Source: an uncultured bacterium (GTDB lineage Bacteria > Planctomycetota > UBA1135 > GCA-002686595). From it: a stretch of DNA of 64,000 bases. The notes under the pieces were generated by a model that was not told where the DNA came from, searched no databases, and saw only the letters and a list, made by a program, of their open reading frames with translations. The stretch covers positions 1-64,000 of the forward strand of contig CALBMX010000066.1 in NCBI GenBank assembly GCA_937896235.1, in the 5' to 3' direction. A program made the translations under genes and the position numbers. Of this stretch, positions 36,355 to 46,143 are shown one piece after another; within the stretch, counting starts at the first letter, position 1, and each line of letters opens with the position of its first letter.

Positions 36355-37530
36355 GTGAAGCTTCCAACAATGACAAGCCCTCCGACGGCCCTTCGGCTCG
36401 ATTTGATCCGCTGGTATCTGAAGGATCGGCGCGATCTAGCCTGGCGGCGGACGCGTGACCCCTACGCAGTTTGGCTGAGTGAGGTCATGTTGCAGCAGAC
36501 ACGGGTCGAGGCTGTACTCGGGTATTGGGCGCGTTTTTTGGACGCGCTTCCTACGGTCGAGGCGCTTGCCTCTGCCAGCGAGGAGCAGGTCGTCGCCCTG
36601 TGGAGTGGGCTGGGGTACTACCGTCGCGCGCGCTCATTGCACGCCGCCGCCAAACGGGTGGTGGACGAGTATGGTGGCACCTTGCCAAGTGGAGTAGCCA
36701 GCCTCGCCGCTCTGCCTGGATTTGGACCCTACACCGTCGGGGCGGTCCGCTCGATCGCTTTTGGCGAGTCTGCAGCGCTGGTGGACGGGAACGTCGCGCG
36801 GGTGCTCTCGCGCCTGTTTGCGCTTGAACTGGAACCGGGTGCGGGCGCCTCAAATCGCGTGTTGTGGGCTGTTGCGGAGAGTTTAGTACCCGCCGCGCTT
36901 TCCAAAGCGGCACGCCTCAAGGATCCCCGTTCGCTTGAGTGCCGGGACCCCCAAGGCCAAATGGCAACGGACAGTGGACCTGGTACTTGGAACCAGGCGC
37001 TCATGGAGCTGGGCGCAACGATTTGTGCACCGACTCGCGCTGCGAAGAAGTCCACTCGTGGTCCGCTCTGTGATACGTGCCCCGTCTCACGGCACTGCCT
37101 TGCTTATGCCGCGGGTCGCACGCATGAGCTGCCGCTCGTCAAGAAGCCGGTTCCCTCCATAGAGGTGGCCTTGGAGATTCTTGTGATTGAAACTGAGGCC
37201 GGCTTCCTTATGCGTCGTCGCCCAGACAGCGGGAGGTTGGCGAGCATGTGGGAGTTCCCGACCCGCGAGGTCGACTCTACTTTCTTGTGGCCCGACGAGT
37301 TTGACCGAGCGACTGCGACGGGGAGCGTTTCCGAGTTGTGGTCGCTCGGTTCACCTCAGAAGAATCATCTCCATGCGATCACGTGTCACCGAATTCGAGC
37401 TAGCGTAAGGCACTTCGGCACAAACAAGTCCTCGCATCCACCGAGCACAAACTATGATTACGTTCCGCGCGAGCGCATGGAGTCCTTGCCCTTGACGGGG
37501 CTCTCCGCCAAAATCATGGCTGCCCTATAA
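36355..37530 (+). CDS. mutY: A/G-specific adenine glycosylase
   Basis: WLSEVMLQQTRVEAVLGYWARFL, LPGFGPYTVGAVRSIAF, DGNVARVLSRLF, 4Fe-4S Cys residues CAPTRAAKKSTRGPLCDTCPVSRHC; GTG start. Confidence 0.93.
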   Translation: MKLPTMTSPPTALRLDLIRWYLKDRRDLAWRRTRDPYAVWLSEVMLQQTRVEAVLGYWARFLDALPTVEALASASEEQVVALWSGLGYYRRARSLHAAAKRVVDEYGGTLPSGVASLAALPGFGPYTVGAVRSIAFGESAALVDGNVARVLSRLFALELEPGAGASNRVLWAVAESLVPAALSKAARLKDPRSLECRDPQGQMATDSGPGTWNQALMELGATICAPTRAAKKSTRGPLCDTCPVSRHCLAYAAGRTHELPLVKKPVPSIEVALEILVIETEAGFLMRRRPDSGRLASMWEFPTREVDSTFLWPDEFDRATATGSVSELWSLGSPQKNHLHAITCHRIRASVRHFGTNKSSHPPSTNYDYVPRERMESLPLTGLSAKIMAAL

Positions 37531-37552
37531 GTCGCCCCCCTCTTTCCAAGTT

Positions 37553-38479
37553 ATGACCTCCATCAACGAAATCGCCGGACTCATCTCCGACGCACCCCAG
37601 TCCAAAGACGGAGTCACCATTGTGATTCCTGTTTACAACGAGGAGAACGGCGTTTCCGGCGTGATGGAGCGCCTTGCCGCCTTAGATATAGGCGCACCCA
37701 AGGAAATCCTTGCGGTCAACGATGGCTCGACGGATTCAACCAGCGTGAAACTTGCCGAGGCCGCGGCGAAGTTTCCCGAACTGCGCGTCGTGACCCATAG
37801 GAGAAATCTCGGCTACGGAGCTGCTCTCAAGACCGGCTTCGGCCAGGCGAGACACGCGATCGTTGTGATCACCGACGCCGACGGGACCTATCCTGAGGAC
37901 CGCATTCGCGAGCTGCTCGACTGCGTAGATGATGGCGCCGAGATGGCGGTCGGCGCTCGCGTTGGCGAGAATGTTCACATCCCCCTGATTCGCAGGCCCG
38001 CGAAAGCGGCACTGCGCCACTTGGCCTCCTACTTAGCTGGCACGCGCATTCCCGACTTGAACTCGGGCTTGCGCGCATTTCAACGCAGCCACGTGATGGC
38101 CTACAAGCCGATTCTACCGAACGGGTTCAGCTTCACGACAACGATCACACTCGCCTCGCTCACCAACAACCACCGCGTCGATTACATCGACATCGACTAC
38201 GCCCACCGCTCCGGCAACTCGAAGATCCGACCGATCGCGGATACGGCGCTATTCATCGCTCTGATCATTCGGACCGTCATCTACTTCAACCCTCTGAAGG
38301 TGTTCTATCCCGTTGCAACGATGCTGTTCCTCGGCCTGCTGGCGACGCTGGGCAATGACCTCTTTCTTGTTGACGAGCCCAACCTGAGCGACAAGACCGT
38401 CTTGATGTTCGTGGCCTTCATCCAGATTCTGTCTGTGGGTCTACTCGCCGATTTGATCGAGAAAAAGGCGCGGCTCTAA
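37553..38479 (+). CDS. Family 2 glycosyltransferase (DPM1-like) with C-terminal TM segments
   Basis: VTIVIPVYNEENGVSGV, VNDGSTDST, ITDADGTYP, LNSGLRAFQR; two C-terminal TM helices. Confidence 0.9.
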   Translation: MTSINEIAGLISDAPQSKDGVTIVIPVYNEENGVSGVMERLAALDIGAPKEILAVNDGSTDSTSVKLAEAAAKFPELRVVTHRRNLGYGAALKTGFGQARHAIVVITDADGTYPEDRIRELLDCVDDGAEMAVGARVGENVHIPLIRRPAKAALRHLASYLAGTRIPDLNSGLRAFQRSHVMAYKPILPNGFSFTTTITLASLTNNHRVDYIDIDYAHRSGNSKIRPIADTALFIALIIRTVIYFNPLKVFYPVATMLFLGLLATLGNDLFLVDEPNLSDKTVLMFVAFIQILSVGLLADLIEKKARL

Positions 38480-38506
38480 GGCGCGTCTTCGCCTCGTGAC
38501 GGACCT

Positions 38507-38968
38507 CTAGTTCGAGGCCGGCAAGCAGGCTAGAACGAGCTCTTGAAGGAAGGCCTGGAGTTCAGATCGATCCGCAGTATTTGGATCTAGGGTGGTTTGA
38601 ATCTGCGCGCAATTCGCCCGGCCAGCTTTGTCGAGTGTGATGGGAAGGTACCGGCTGCGAGTGGGTATGCCGGTTTCGGTGGCACTCAGAGTGAGATGCA
38701 AGCGGCTGTCCTTTAGGTCGATGCCGAGAAGGAGCTCTTCCCCATTCGTCAAGCCCAACCGGTAGTGCACTTGACCGTTGATCGGTGCGTCCGGATGCAG
38801 GCAACCTTTAAGGTCGATGCGCCGTCCGTCGCTGAGGTGTAGACGCTCGGCGAGCAAATTGAGGTCACGCAGCTTGTAAAGGATGAGGCGCGAGTCCTCA
38901 GCCGTGAGATGTGAGGACGTCACCGAGGTGTGACTTTGGGCAATGCCTTGAGAATCTGTAATGATCAT
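38507..38968 (-). CDS. Hypothetical protein
   Basis: 153-aa ORF without competing frames; intergenic context consistent. Confidence 0.5.
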   Translation of the reverse strand: MIITDSQGIAQSHTSVTSSHLTAEDSRLILYKLRDLNLLAERLHLSDGRRIDLKGCLHPDAPINGQVHYRLGLTNGEELLLGIDLKDSRLHLTLSATETGIPTRSRYLPITLDKAGRANCAQIQTTLDPNTADRSELQAFLQELVLACLPASN

Positions 38969-39129
38969 GACTTTTCGAAAGGTGTCGGGAACATATCCAC
39001 CCAGACCCTGGCTGTATCGACGTTACTTTGGAATAAGTTGATAGCCTGTAGATTCGTTGTTCCGGGTTACAACCTGAAACGGCGGCTCTGTGCACCCCCA
39101 AGTACGATTTTACCGATTGACGAACTCTC

Positions 39130-41328
39130 ATGTCTCTCTTGCGATTTCTCAGCTATTCCCTGCTCGCCGGCCTCACGTTGCCGTTTTTTGGAACGGGAGT
39201 GGCGATGGCGAGTCCGCTAAGTCACGCGGTGCAGCCCGTGCGAACCTCCGCTTTTGATGAGCTTGATGACGCGATCGCCGATCTTAAGAAGTCGTCTGAT
39301 CTAGCCGAGATTGAGCAAGTCCAAAAGGTGGCGGGGTTCCGCAACCGCAAGGCGCTTGACGCGCTACTCGCCATTTATGGAGAGACACCAAGTGCTTACA
39401 TCAAGCGCGCCATCCTTGTGTCGCTTTCAGATTTTGACACCGTCGACGGCTGTGCTGCGGACGCTCTTGATCATCTGATGAACGAAGCTGTAGGGAACAA
39501 GATGCGAGAGCTGCGCACGGCGGCCTTGGATAGCTTGGTTGGTTGCCGGAGCCATGGTGCCTCGTACTTTCGGATGATGGTGGACTCCGATGCTGAGGAT
39601 GAGATCCGCGTCACCGCACTTGAAGTACACATCGGCATGCGGGAACCCGATGACGAGCTGTGGTACGAGCGTATCTACAAGAACGGAATGGGAGTCATTC
39701 GCGATGAGGGCAAGCGCAAATCCAAGGACGAAAAGCCCGTTGGTCCACGGCCCTTGGACGAGCTGCGTGTCGTCGCCTTTGGGGCGCTCGCAGGAGCGAT
39801 GGACATCGGAAAGCTAGAGGAGGCGGCCGAGGACCGCTCGGGATCGATACGAGTTCGCGCTGTCGAGGAGCTTTTCAACCGCGGCGACAAGAACATCGAG
39901 AAGCGTGCAACAGAGGTCTTCGACGATAACAATGAGCGCTCCCAGAACCGCGCCGCGGCCGCGCGGATCCTGCTCGATCTCGGCGGAGTTAAATTCGCGA
40001 AGGTCGCGATCAAGGAGGGCACGAAGCGCACGACGCCAGGCGTACTTCGCATGGAGATCGCCAGCGAGCTTGCCAACCGAAAAGATGAAGGCATCAACAA
40101 GCTCATCCTGAAGGGATTTGGCAAAGGCAACTCGATCGAGAAGCTGTTCTTTCTTCGTGCAGCAGCAAATATCGATACCGAGAAGCTTGAAAAGCCGACG
40201 TTGAAAATGCTGAAAGACAAGGAGCACGAGGTCATCGAGGCCGCGGTTGAGTTTGCGATCAATCATCGCTTCGGAGGCGTCGAGGCGGCCGTGCAGGATC
40301 TATTCGACGATGCTGAAAACGAGGTCGACCGAGCCTTGTTGCTAACGTCTTTGGGGCGATTCAAGGGAGGGGCGGAGTGGCGTGTGCAGCTGGAAAGTTA
40401 CGTTACTGCGGGTAGTGCAGAGATGCGCAACACAGCGCTACTGATGCTCTCCGAATATGGAAAGGCGCAACTTCCAACGGTCATTCAAGCGCTTGATCAC
40501 CCGCTTTGGTCGACGCGCTTGGTCGCCTTAGAGGCGATCGAGAAGATGCGGATTGGCTCAGCAGTTGGGGAGGTGATTGCCCGCCTTGAGGCCCAAACTG
40601 GGCGGATGCGTGTCGAGTTTGCATCTAGCTTGTTTCGGATGACGGGCCAGTTTTTTGGATCACGCTACCAGCCGTGGAAGGCGTGGTGGGAGCAGGAAGG
40701 TGGCGCCGACTTCGCCATGCTGTCGGATTCCAAATTGAAGCTGAAGGAAGAAGAGCGTGAGATCCGCAAGCTCAAAGAGTTGACTGCTGCACGCTTCTTT
40801 GGGATTCAAATCGAATCTGAAAGGGTCGTCTTCATCATCGATATTTCGGGCTCGATGAGCGAGCTTACCCGTGGGCACTATGTCGACTCCCCTGGCGAGC
40901 CCCGGATCAACTTGGCGATCCGTGAGCTGGACAAGTGTCTGGACCAACTGACGCGCACCAGCTTCTTTAATATTGTCCCGTTCTCGTCCTCGGTCGCCCC
41001 ATGGTCGGACGACATCAAGCTTTGGACACCCGAAGTTCTTGCCGATGCAAAGACGTTCGTCCAGCGGCTTGGCGCAGGTGGAGGCACCAACTTGTTTGGT
41101 TCCCTCGAGTTCGTTTTCGAGGACCCGGAAGTGGATACGATCTTTATTCTGTCCGATGGGGAGCCGTCCGTGGGGCGCCTTCTAGACCCACGGTCGATTC
41201 GCGATGAAGTCGCTAAATGGAACAAGAGCCGCGAGGTCAAAATCCACTCCATCGCAATCGGGGGGAGTTTGCAGGTCTTGGAGTGGCTCGCAGAGGACTC
41301 GGGTGGAACTTACGTACGGTTCCCTTAG
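39130..41328 (+). CDS. HEAT-repeat protein with C-terminal von Willebrand factor A domain
   Basis: Alpha-helical HEAT-like repeats, then VVFIIDISGSMSELTRG (MIDAS DxSxS), GGTNLFGSLEFVF, TIFILSDGEPSVG. Confidence 0.88.
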   Translation: MSLLRFLSYSLLAGLTLPFFGTGVAMASPLSHAVQPVRTSAFDELDDAIADLKKSSDLAEIEQVQKVAGFRNRKALDALLAIYGETPSAYIKRAILVSLSDFDTVDGCAADALDHLMNEAVGNKMRELRTAALDSLVGCRSHGASYFRMMVDSDAEDEIRVTALEVHIGMREPDDELWYERIYKNGMGVIRDEGKRKSKDEKPVGPRPLDELRVVAFGALAGAMDIGKLEEAAEDRSGSIRVRAVEELFNRGDKNIEKRATEVFDDNNERSQNRAAAARILLDLGGVKFAKVAIKEGTKRTTPGVLRMEIASELANRKDEGINKLILKGFGKGNSIEKLFFLRAAANIDTEKLEKPTLKMLKDKEHEVIEAAVEFAINHRFGGVEAAVQDLFDDAENEVDRALLLTSLGRFKGGAEWRVQLESYVTAGSAEMRNTALLMLSEYGKAQLPTVIQALDHPLWSTRLVALEAIEKMRIGSAVGEVIARLEAQTGRMRVEFASSLFRMTGQFFGSRYQPWKAWWEQEGGADFAMLSDSKLKLKEEEREIRKLKELTAARFFGIQIESERVVFIIDISGSMSELTRGHYVDSPGEPRINLAIRELDKCLDQLTRTSFFNIVPFSSSVAPWSDDIKLWTPEVLADAKTFVQRLGAGGGTNLFGSLEFVFEDPEVDTIFILSDGEPSVGRLLDPRSIRDEVAKWNKSREVKIHSIAIGGSLQVLEWLAEDSGGTYVRFP

Positions 41329-41349
41329 CCGCGGTGACATCTCAACTCA

Positions 41350-41385
41350 CAAAGTGCCTCCCAGCGAGAGCTGTGGGGCACTTTG
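41350..41385 (+). terminator. Candidate intrinsic terminator after the HEAT-VWA gene
   Basis: caaagtgcctccca...tgtggggcactttg imperfect inverted repeat 22 nt after the stop; no strong T tract. Confidence 0.5.
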
Positions 41386-41437
41386 CTGCCATCAAATCCT
41401 CCGTTCGGCACGTGGAATGGGGTAGCCTCTAGGCGCT

Positions 41438-42574
41438 TTGAAGAAGACCGTTCTACATATTCTGGCCCCCATAGCTATGTCCATCGCCGTTCTGGCGGGG
41501 TTGATGTGGTTTACAGGGATGCCCATTCAGGAGGTGTTGGACACCATCGGCTCGCTGTCCCCTTGGGCATATCTGGGGGCGCTTTCCTTCCACCTTTGCA
41601 CGTATTGTCTACGAGCACTGCGCTTTTGGATTCTGATCCCCAAGCCGATCCGACCGACTTACAGACGGGTTTGGGTCCTTGCCGGCGCTCACAACTTGGC
41701 TTCGTACGTCTTGCCAGCAAAAACAGGTGAGGCGAGCTGGGTGGTCTACTTGCGCACCTATACGGGAGTGCCGAGCGCGCCTGGAATCGCATCCTTGGTC
41801 GTGTCTCGTCTTCTTGATGCCGCGGTATTAGCCTGCTCGATCTCGCTCGCGTGCATGTACCTAGGCACTGTTGGAGACCACAGCCACCTTGAGGAGGTGG
41901 CGAAGTACATTGCGCCTCTCGCTATCTTCGGAGTCGTCGCAGGATTGATATCGATACGGGGCGATTTGCTCGTTCACCTTTTGTCCGTGACTTTGCGCTT
42001 CACCAAGCTACACCGCTGGGCGCTGGGCGAGCGCCTCATCGAAAAGGTCACCCAGATTGCCCACGCGATGCGCCGCGCCAGCCGGGGCCGCAGCTTGGGA
42101 GCCGCCGCGCTGGTCACGGTTCCGGTTTGGTTTTGTATCTTTGGGTTCTACTGGTTGCTCGCTCGGAACATGGACATCGACTTTGGCTTTGAGTCTAGAT
42201 TGACCTATCCAGAGGCCGTTTTCGGTTCGAGTTTCGCGACCGTAGCCAACCTGCTTCCGATCAACGGCGCCGCAGGTGGAGGAACACAAGAGCTCGGTTG
42301 GGTGACTGGATTCCGGCTATTGGGCATCGAAAACGCCCGCGCGCTTAGTGTCGGATTAGCGGTTCACTTCGTCCAACTCTTCAATGTCGTCGCGGTTGGC
42401 ATGTTCTCGCACTTTGTGATGAAGGGCATGTCGAAACCCGCGCGAATCGATATCGAGGCGCTCGCCGCGGAATCCGCATCACTAGAAGCACAATTGGATC
42501 CGGACTTTAGGAGTAATCTCTCGACGGAAACCGAAGCCGCCACAACCGAGAAGCCCGTCACTCGGGTAGATTGA
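41438..42574 (+). CDS. Lysylphosphatidylglycerol synthase TM region/UPF0104 family membrane protein
   Basis: Multiple TM segments; TYRRVWVLAGAHNLASYVLPAKTGEASW and NLLPINGAAGGGTQELGW typical of AglD/UPF0104. Confidence 0.8.
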   Translation: MKKTVLHILAPIAMSIAVLAGLMWFTGMPIQEVLDTIGSLSPWAYLGALSFHLCTYCLRALRFWILIPKPIRPTYRRVWVLAGAHNLASYVLPAKTGEASWVVYLRTYTGVPSAPGIASLVVSRLLDAAVLACSISLACMYLGTVGDHSHLEEVAKYIAPLAIFGVVAGLISIRGDLLVHLLSVTLRFTKLHRWALGERLIEKVTQIAHAMRRASRGRSLGAAALVTVPVWFCIFGFYWLLARNMDIDFGFESRLTYPEAVFGSSFATVANLLPINGAAGGGTQELGWVTGFRLLGIENARALSVGLAVHFVQLFNVVAVGMFSHFVMKGMSKPARIDIEALAAESASLEAQLDPDFRSNLSTETEAATTEKPVTRVD

Positions 42575-43377
42575 GCGCTATGTCAGCCCCCTCCTCCCAA
42601 GATGGCGTTAGCGACCAGAACGCGCTAGCCCAGATCGAATTGCACAAGGCCCTCGCTCCGCGATACGCCTACCGTTACAGCTTCGAGTTTTCGCGGCTCT
42701 TCCAGCAGGATTGGCACGCGGAGATGATCTCTCATGTGCCGGCGGGGGCGAAGCACATTCTCGACCTTGGCTGCGGCACGGGGTTCTTCCTTGCTGAACT
42801 TGAGGAGAAGCATCCCGGTTCGGTTGGGCTGGATATCAGCCACGAGATGTTGAAGGTGTCCGACCAGTACGTTCCGGGCGTCCGCCTCGTGACTGGGGAT
42901 GCCGAGCGCTTGCCGTTTCAGAAAGGGCGCTTCGACGTCGTCTTTTGCAAGGGAAGTCTACATCACACGCGTGACCACGTTGCGTTCCTCAAGAACTGTC
43001 GCGAGGTTCTTGGCCCAGACGGCAAGCTGATTATGAGCGAGCCGTGCAACGACAATCCAATCATCCGCGCGGCCCGTGCGATCCTCTACAAGAAGTCGCA
43101 GCACTTTGACGTCGGCGACCAGGGTTTCACAAAGGCGGGGATCATCTCACTCTGCGAGCAGGCGGGCTTCGAGGTCACCCTTGTGAAGAAGTATGGCATC
43201 CTCGCCTATACCTTCGCCGGCTTCCCGGACCACTTGGGCATCCTGCGCTATATCCCCGGCAATGCACTGATCACGAAGCTCTTCATCGGGCTTGATCGTT
43301 TGCTTTGTGCGACGCCCGTTCTGAATCTACTTGGCTTCCATATCGTGATCGTAGGCAAGCCGAAGGTCGGCGCTTAA
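42571..43377 (+). CDS. Class I SAM-dependent methyltransferase
   Basis: HILDLGCGTGFFLAELE, GLDISHEML, GDAERLPFQKGRFDVVFCKGSLHHT; exact start uncertain. Confidence 0.88.
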   Translation: MSAMSAPSSQDGVSDQNALAQIELHKALAPRYAYRYSFEFSRLFQQDWHAEMISHVPAGAKHILDLGCGTGFFLAELEEKHPGSVGLDISHEMLKVSDQYVPGVRLVTGDAERLPFQKGRFDVVFCKGSLHHTRDHVAFLKNCREVLGPDGKLIMSEPCNDNPIIRAARAILYKKSQHFDVGDQGFTKAGIISLCEQAGFEVTLVKKYGILAYTFAGFPDHLGILRYIPGNALITKLFIGLDRLLCATPVLNLLGFHIVIVGKPKVGA

Positions 43378-43386
43378 ATCCAAGCC

Positions 43387-44112
43387 ATGGGAGGCGCCGA
43401 TTCAGGGGAGCAGCAGGACGCTAGGAGTCTCGTGCCTTGGCCCGGTCCAACGCCTCTTATGCGAAGCGCTGTTTCGAAGTCAAGGTTCCATCTAGCGATT
43501 GAGTTTGCGCTCGCCAAATTGCCAAATGGGGAGCTGCCACGCGTCCTAGACGTTGGCTGCGTCGATGCTCGCCCCGATCGCGAGTCTTCGAAGGCGCGTG
43601 TTCGAGATAACGAGAAGCACATCTTTCGCTATGTGGCAGACCACAACCCGAATGTCCATGGAATCGATCTCGATCCTGCGGGAGTTGCGTACCTCACCTC
43701 AGAGGGGTACAGCTGCGAGGTCGCGAACGCGATTGAGCTCGATCTTGGGGAGCGGCGCTTCGATATTATCCTCGCTACAGAGATCATCGAGCATGTCGAA
43801 GATCCCGGGCGCTTCTTGCGCAGCGTCTCGCGGCACCTTGCGCCAGGTGGGAAGCTTATCCTCACGACACCTTGTCCGTTTTATAGTGCCCAGATCGGGA
43901 AGGTCTGGCGCAAGGGACGCCCTGATGTTCACGAAGAGCACGTGATGTGGTTTGATCCGATTACGATGGCGCGGCTGATCGGTCGCGTGGGGCTGCACTG
44001 GAGCGAGGGGGTCTGGCTTGCACCGAGGCGCTTCCGTTTTAGGAACTGGCGACGCCTCTTTCGACCTTACTTCCACCCGGCGTTTGGCGCTGTGGTCGAG
44101 GCGCGCTCTTAG
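43387..44112 (+). CDS. Class I SAM-dependent methyltransferase
   Basis: RVLDVGCVDA, IDLDPAGV, FDIILATEIIEHVEDPGRFLRSVSRHLAPGGKLILTTP. Confidence 0.85.
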   Translation: MGGADSGEQQDARSLVPWPGPTPLMRSAVSKSRFHLAIEFALAKLPNGELPRVLDVGCVDARPDRESSKARVRDNEKHIFRYVADHNPNVHGIDLDPAGVAYLTSEGYSCEVANAIELDLGERRFDIILATEIIEHVEDPGRFLRSVSRHLAPGGKLILTTPCPFYSAQIGKVWRKGRPDVHEEHVMWFDPITMARLIGRVGLHWSEGVWLAPRRFRFRNWRRLFRPYFHPAFGAVVEARS

Positions 44113-44819
44113 GCAAACCAGATCCTTAAATTCTGGGCCCAGCGCAGGACGCGGACCGCACCGCCGGCTGCTTTGGGATAGGTGCTCTGTGCGGGGCGCC
44201 CAGCGATGCAGCGCTTCAATACCAAGACCGCCTTTGCCGTGGAGATCATGAGCGGCCTGATCTTGCCCTTTGCCATCTTCGTGTCGACGAATCCGAAGCG
44301 CACATTTGTGACGGCAATACCACGCGCGCGGTAGGCGAGCCCGAGGGCTTTAAGGTACGAGGAGTAACCTGACTTCGAGGCGCCGTAGCTCGGGGAGTCA
44401 GCCATCAAGAGGTCATCGGCTATGGAGGACAGGCCGATCAGATGGCCACGTCCCGCAGCGAGAAAGGTTGGGAAGACCACTTCGACTAGCTCGACCATGC
44501 TGATGAGGTTGGTCCGAAAAGTCTCAGCTTCACGCGCGAAGTTGTCGTCCTTGAGACCGTAGCCCACTCCGACGAGGTGCACGACAACATCAAACGGGCC
44601 GCGTGTTTCACAGGCTCGCTCCAGCTGGCCGCGATAAGTGGCGTCGAGTACGTCGCACGTGATGTGTACATAGTCTCCGCTCCCTTGGGCCACCTCACCT
44701 TCGGGGACAGTGCTTCGCGAGAGCCCGGTGACCGACCAGTTTTCGCGGAGCAGGGCCTCGGTGAAAGCTAGGCCGATGCCGTCCGAGTTACCAATGAGGA
44801 GTGCGCGTTGCTGGGACAC
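44109..44819 (-). CDS. SDR family oxidoreductase
   Basis: ALLIGNSDGIGLAFTEALLRE (Rossmann), HLIGLSSIAD...PSYGASKSGYSSYLKAL (Ser-Tyr-x3-Lys). Confidence 0.85.
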   Translation of the reverse strand: MSQQRALLIGNSDGIGLAFTEALLRENWSVTGLSRSTVPEGEVAQGSGDYVHITCDVLDATYRGQLERACETRGPFDVVVHLVGVGYGLKDDNFAREAETFRTNLISMVELVEVVFPTFLAAGRGHLIGLSSIADDLLMADSPSYGASKSGYSSYLKALGLAYRARGIAVTNVRFGFVDTKMAKGKIRPLMISTAKAVLVLKRCIAGRPAQSTYPKAAGGAVRVLRWAQNLRIWFA

Positions 44820-44950
44820 GTTTAGGGAGGGGCTTGGTCAAACGGGGGAGTGCGCCGCGCTCGCTTGGCGAACAAAATCGGCATGCCCCTAGTCAAACCT
44901 AACCTGTGATGAGTCGCAATGGTGTGCCACCGAACCTTAGGCCGTGAACC

Positions 44951-45940
44951 CTAAAGACTGCGGAGGTCAAGGGTCCATATGGGGGTGGGACCGTCTTGAA
45001 GCTCGAACTCTTCCGAGCGTAAAAAGTGACCAATCGTCACGGAAAACCAAGGAAGCTTCGCGGTCACTCCGATCCCGATTTCAGAGACGAGTGGGTTCTT
45101 CTCGACGCTGTGGCTGCTTTTGAATGTGTTGCCGTCCAAGAAGATGTCTTGGGCGACGAGGTGGGACTCTGCGTTTACGAAAAACTCCCAATCGATGCCG
45201 CTCTTTGGAAGCGTAAGGCCAACCGCTGAGAGGGAGCTCCAACTTCGATCCAAAGAGTTTCCCAAGCGGATCCTGCCGCCGAGGCGGGCCTCGGTTCGAA
45301 TATTCCCCAAACTCGCGCCGGTGTTGAGGGCCGTATCCAGCTGCCACTCCCCGGAGTTGGAGAGCTCCCTGAAGTCGAAACGCCAATCGCGGTCCGCTGT
45401 TAGGAGCAGTCCAGGTTCATCTTTGATTTGGTGCTCCCATCCGCCGGGGTGCGCCATCTCAAAGAAATCGTGCCACTCAGTATGGACCTGTTTACCGAGT
45501 GCAGATGGACCAACGGTTCCGATCCGGAAACCAACAGAAGAGCGGCGGTCGCTGCGACGGGAAGGATCGGGGTCAAGCTCACTAGATTCGAAATCGACGC
45601 CGGTGTAGAGCCATGCGGCGAATGGTCGCTGGCCGCGCTGCAACTTGGTTGTCTGGATGTCGACGGGGGTGTAGAAAATCTGACCCGTCCGGTAGGTCGC
45701 CATCGGGGCGCCATCCTTGATAGAGAGGGCGTCTACGAGAGCTGATTCGCCAAGCGTGCGAACGACGTAAGTGGCCTCCGCTACGGGTACGCTCCACGAT
45801 GCCGCGGTCCCGTGGTTGTAGTCGCTTTGGTGGTCCCCCATGTCGTTGACGAGGTGCAGGCCATTTGGCGAAGAGCAACCTGTGGCGAGCGCGACAATGG
45901 CCAAGAGAGCAGCCTGGCGAGAATGGGAGTGGAGATGCAC
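44951..45940 (-). CDS. LpxR/DUF2219-like lipid A deacylase family protein
   Basis: Lipobox leader; NDMGDHQSDYNHGTA, QIFYTPVDIQTTKLQRGQRPFAAWLYTGVDF, GPSALGKQVHTEWHDFFEMAHPGGWEHQIKDEPGLLL, matching the LpxR pattern as I know it. Confidence 0.72.
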   Translation of the reverse strand: MHLHSHSRQAALLAIVALATGCSSPNGLHLVNDMGDHQSDYNHGTAASWSVPVAEATYVVRTLGESALVDALSIKDGAPMATYRTGQIFYTPVDIQTTKLQRGQRPFAAWLYTGVDFESSELDPDPSRRSDRRSSVGFRIGTVGPSALGKQVHTEWHDFFEMAHPGGWEHQIKDEPGLLLTADRDWRFDFRELSNSGEWQLDTALNTGASLGNIRTEARLGGRIRLGNSLDRSWSSLSAVGLTLPKSGIDWEFFVNAESHLVAQDIFLDGNTFKSSHSVEKNPLVSEIGIGVTAKLPWFSVTIGHFLRSEEFELQDGPTPIWTLDLRSL

Positions 45941-46143
45941 GTGGGAAGGGTAATCGTCAGCCTGTGGGGAGCGCTACAACTAGCCCGTGGCAAGTTGCGG
46001 GTAACGCATGGGGACTCCGGACGGCGCTAGTTTTTTGAAATCGCAATCGCGGGCTGGGGAATGAACCACACCCCTCAGCAGGGGAGGATACCGGTGGCCA
46101 TTAATTCGGTTCTTGAATAGGAAGCTTCGCGTATGCTCCCAGG

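Noticed and set aside
39675-40262. 195-aa minus-strand ORF antisense to the HEAT-VWA gene
   Set aside because: Low-complexity Ser-rich composition, no motifs, fully inside a confident CDS
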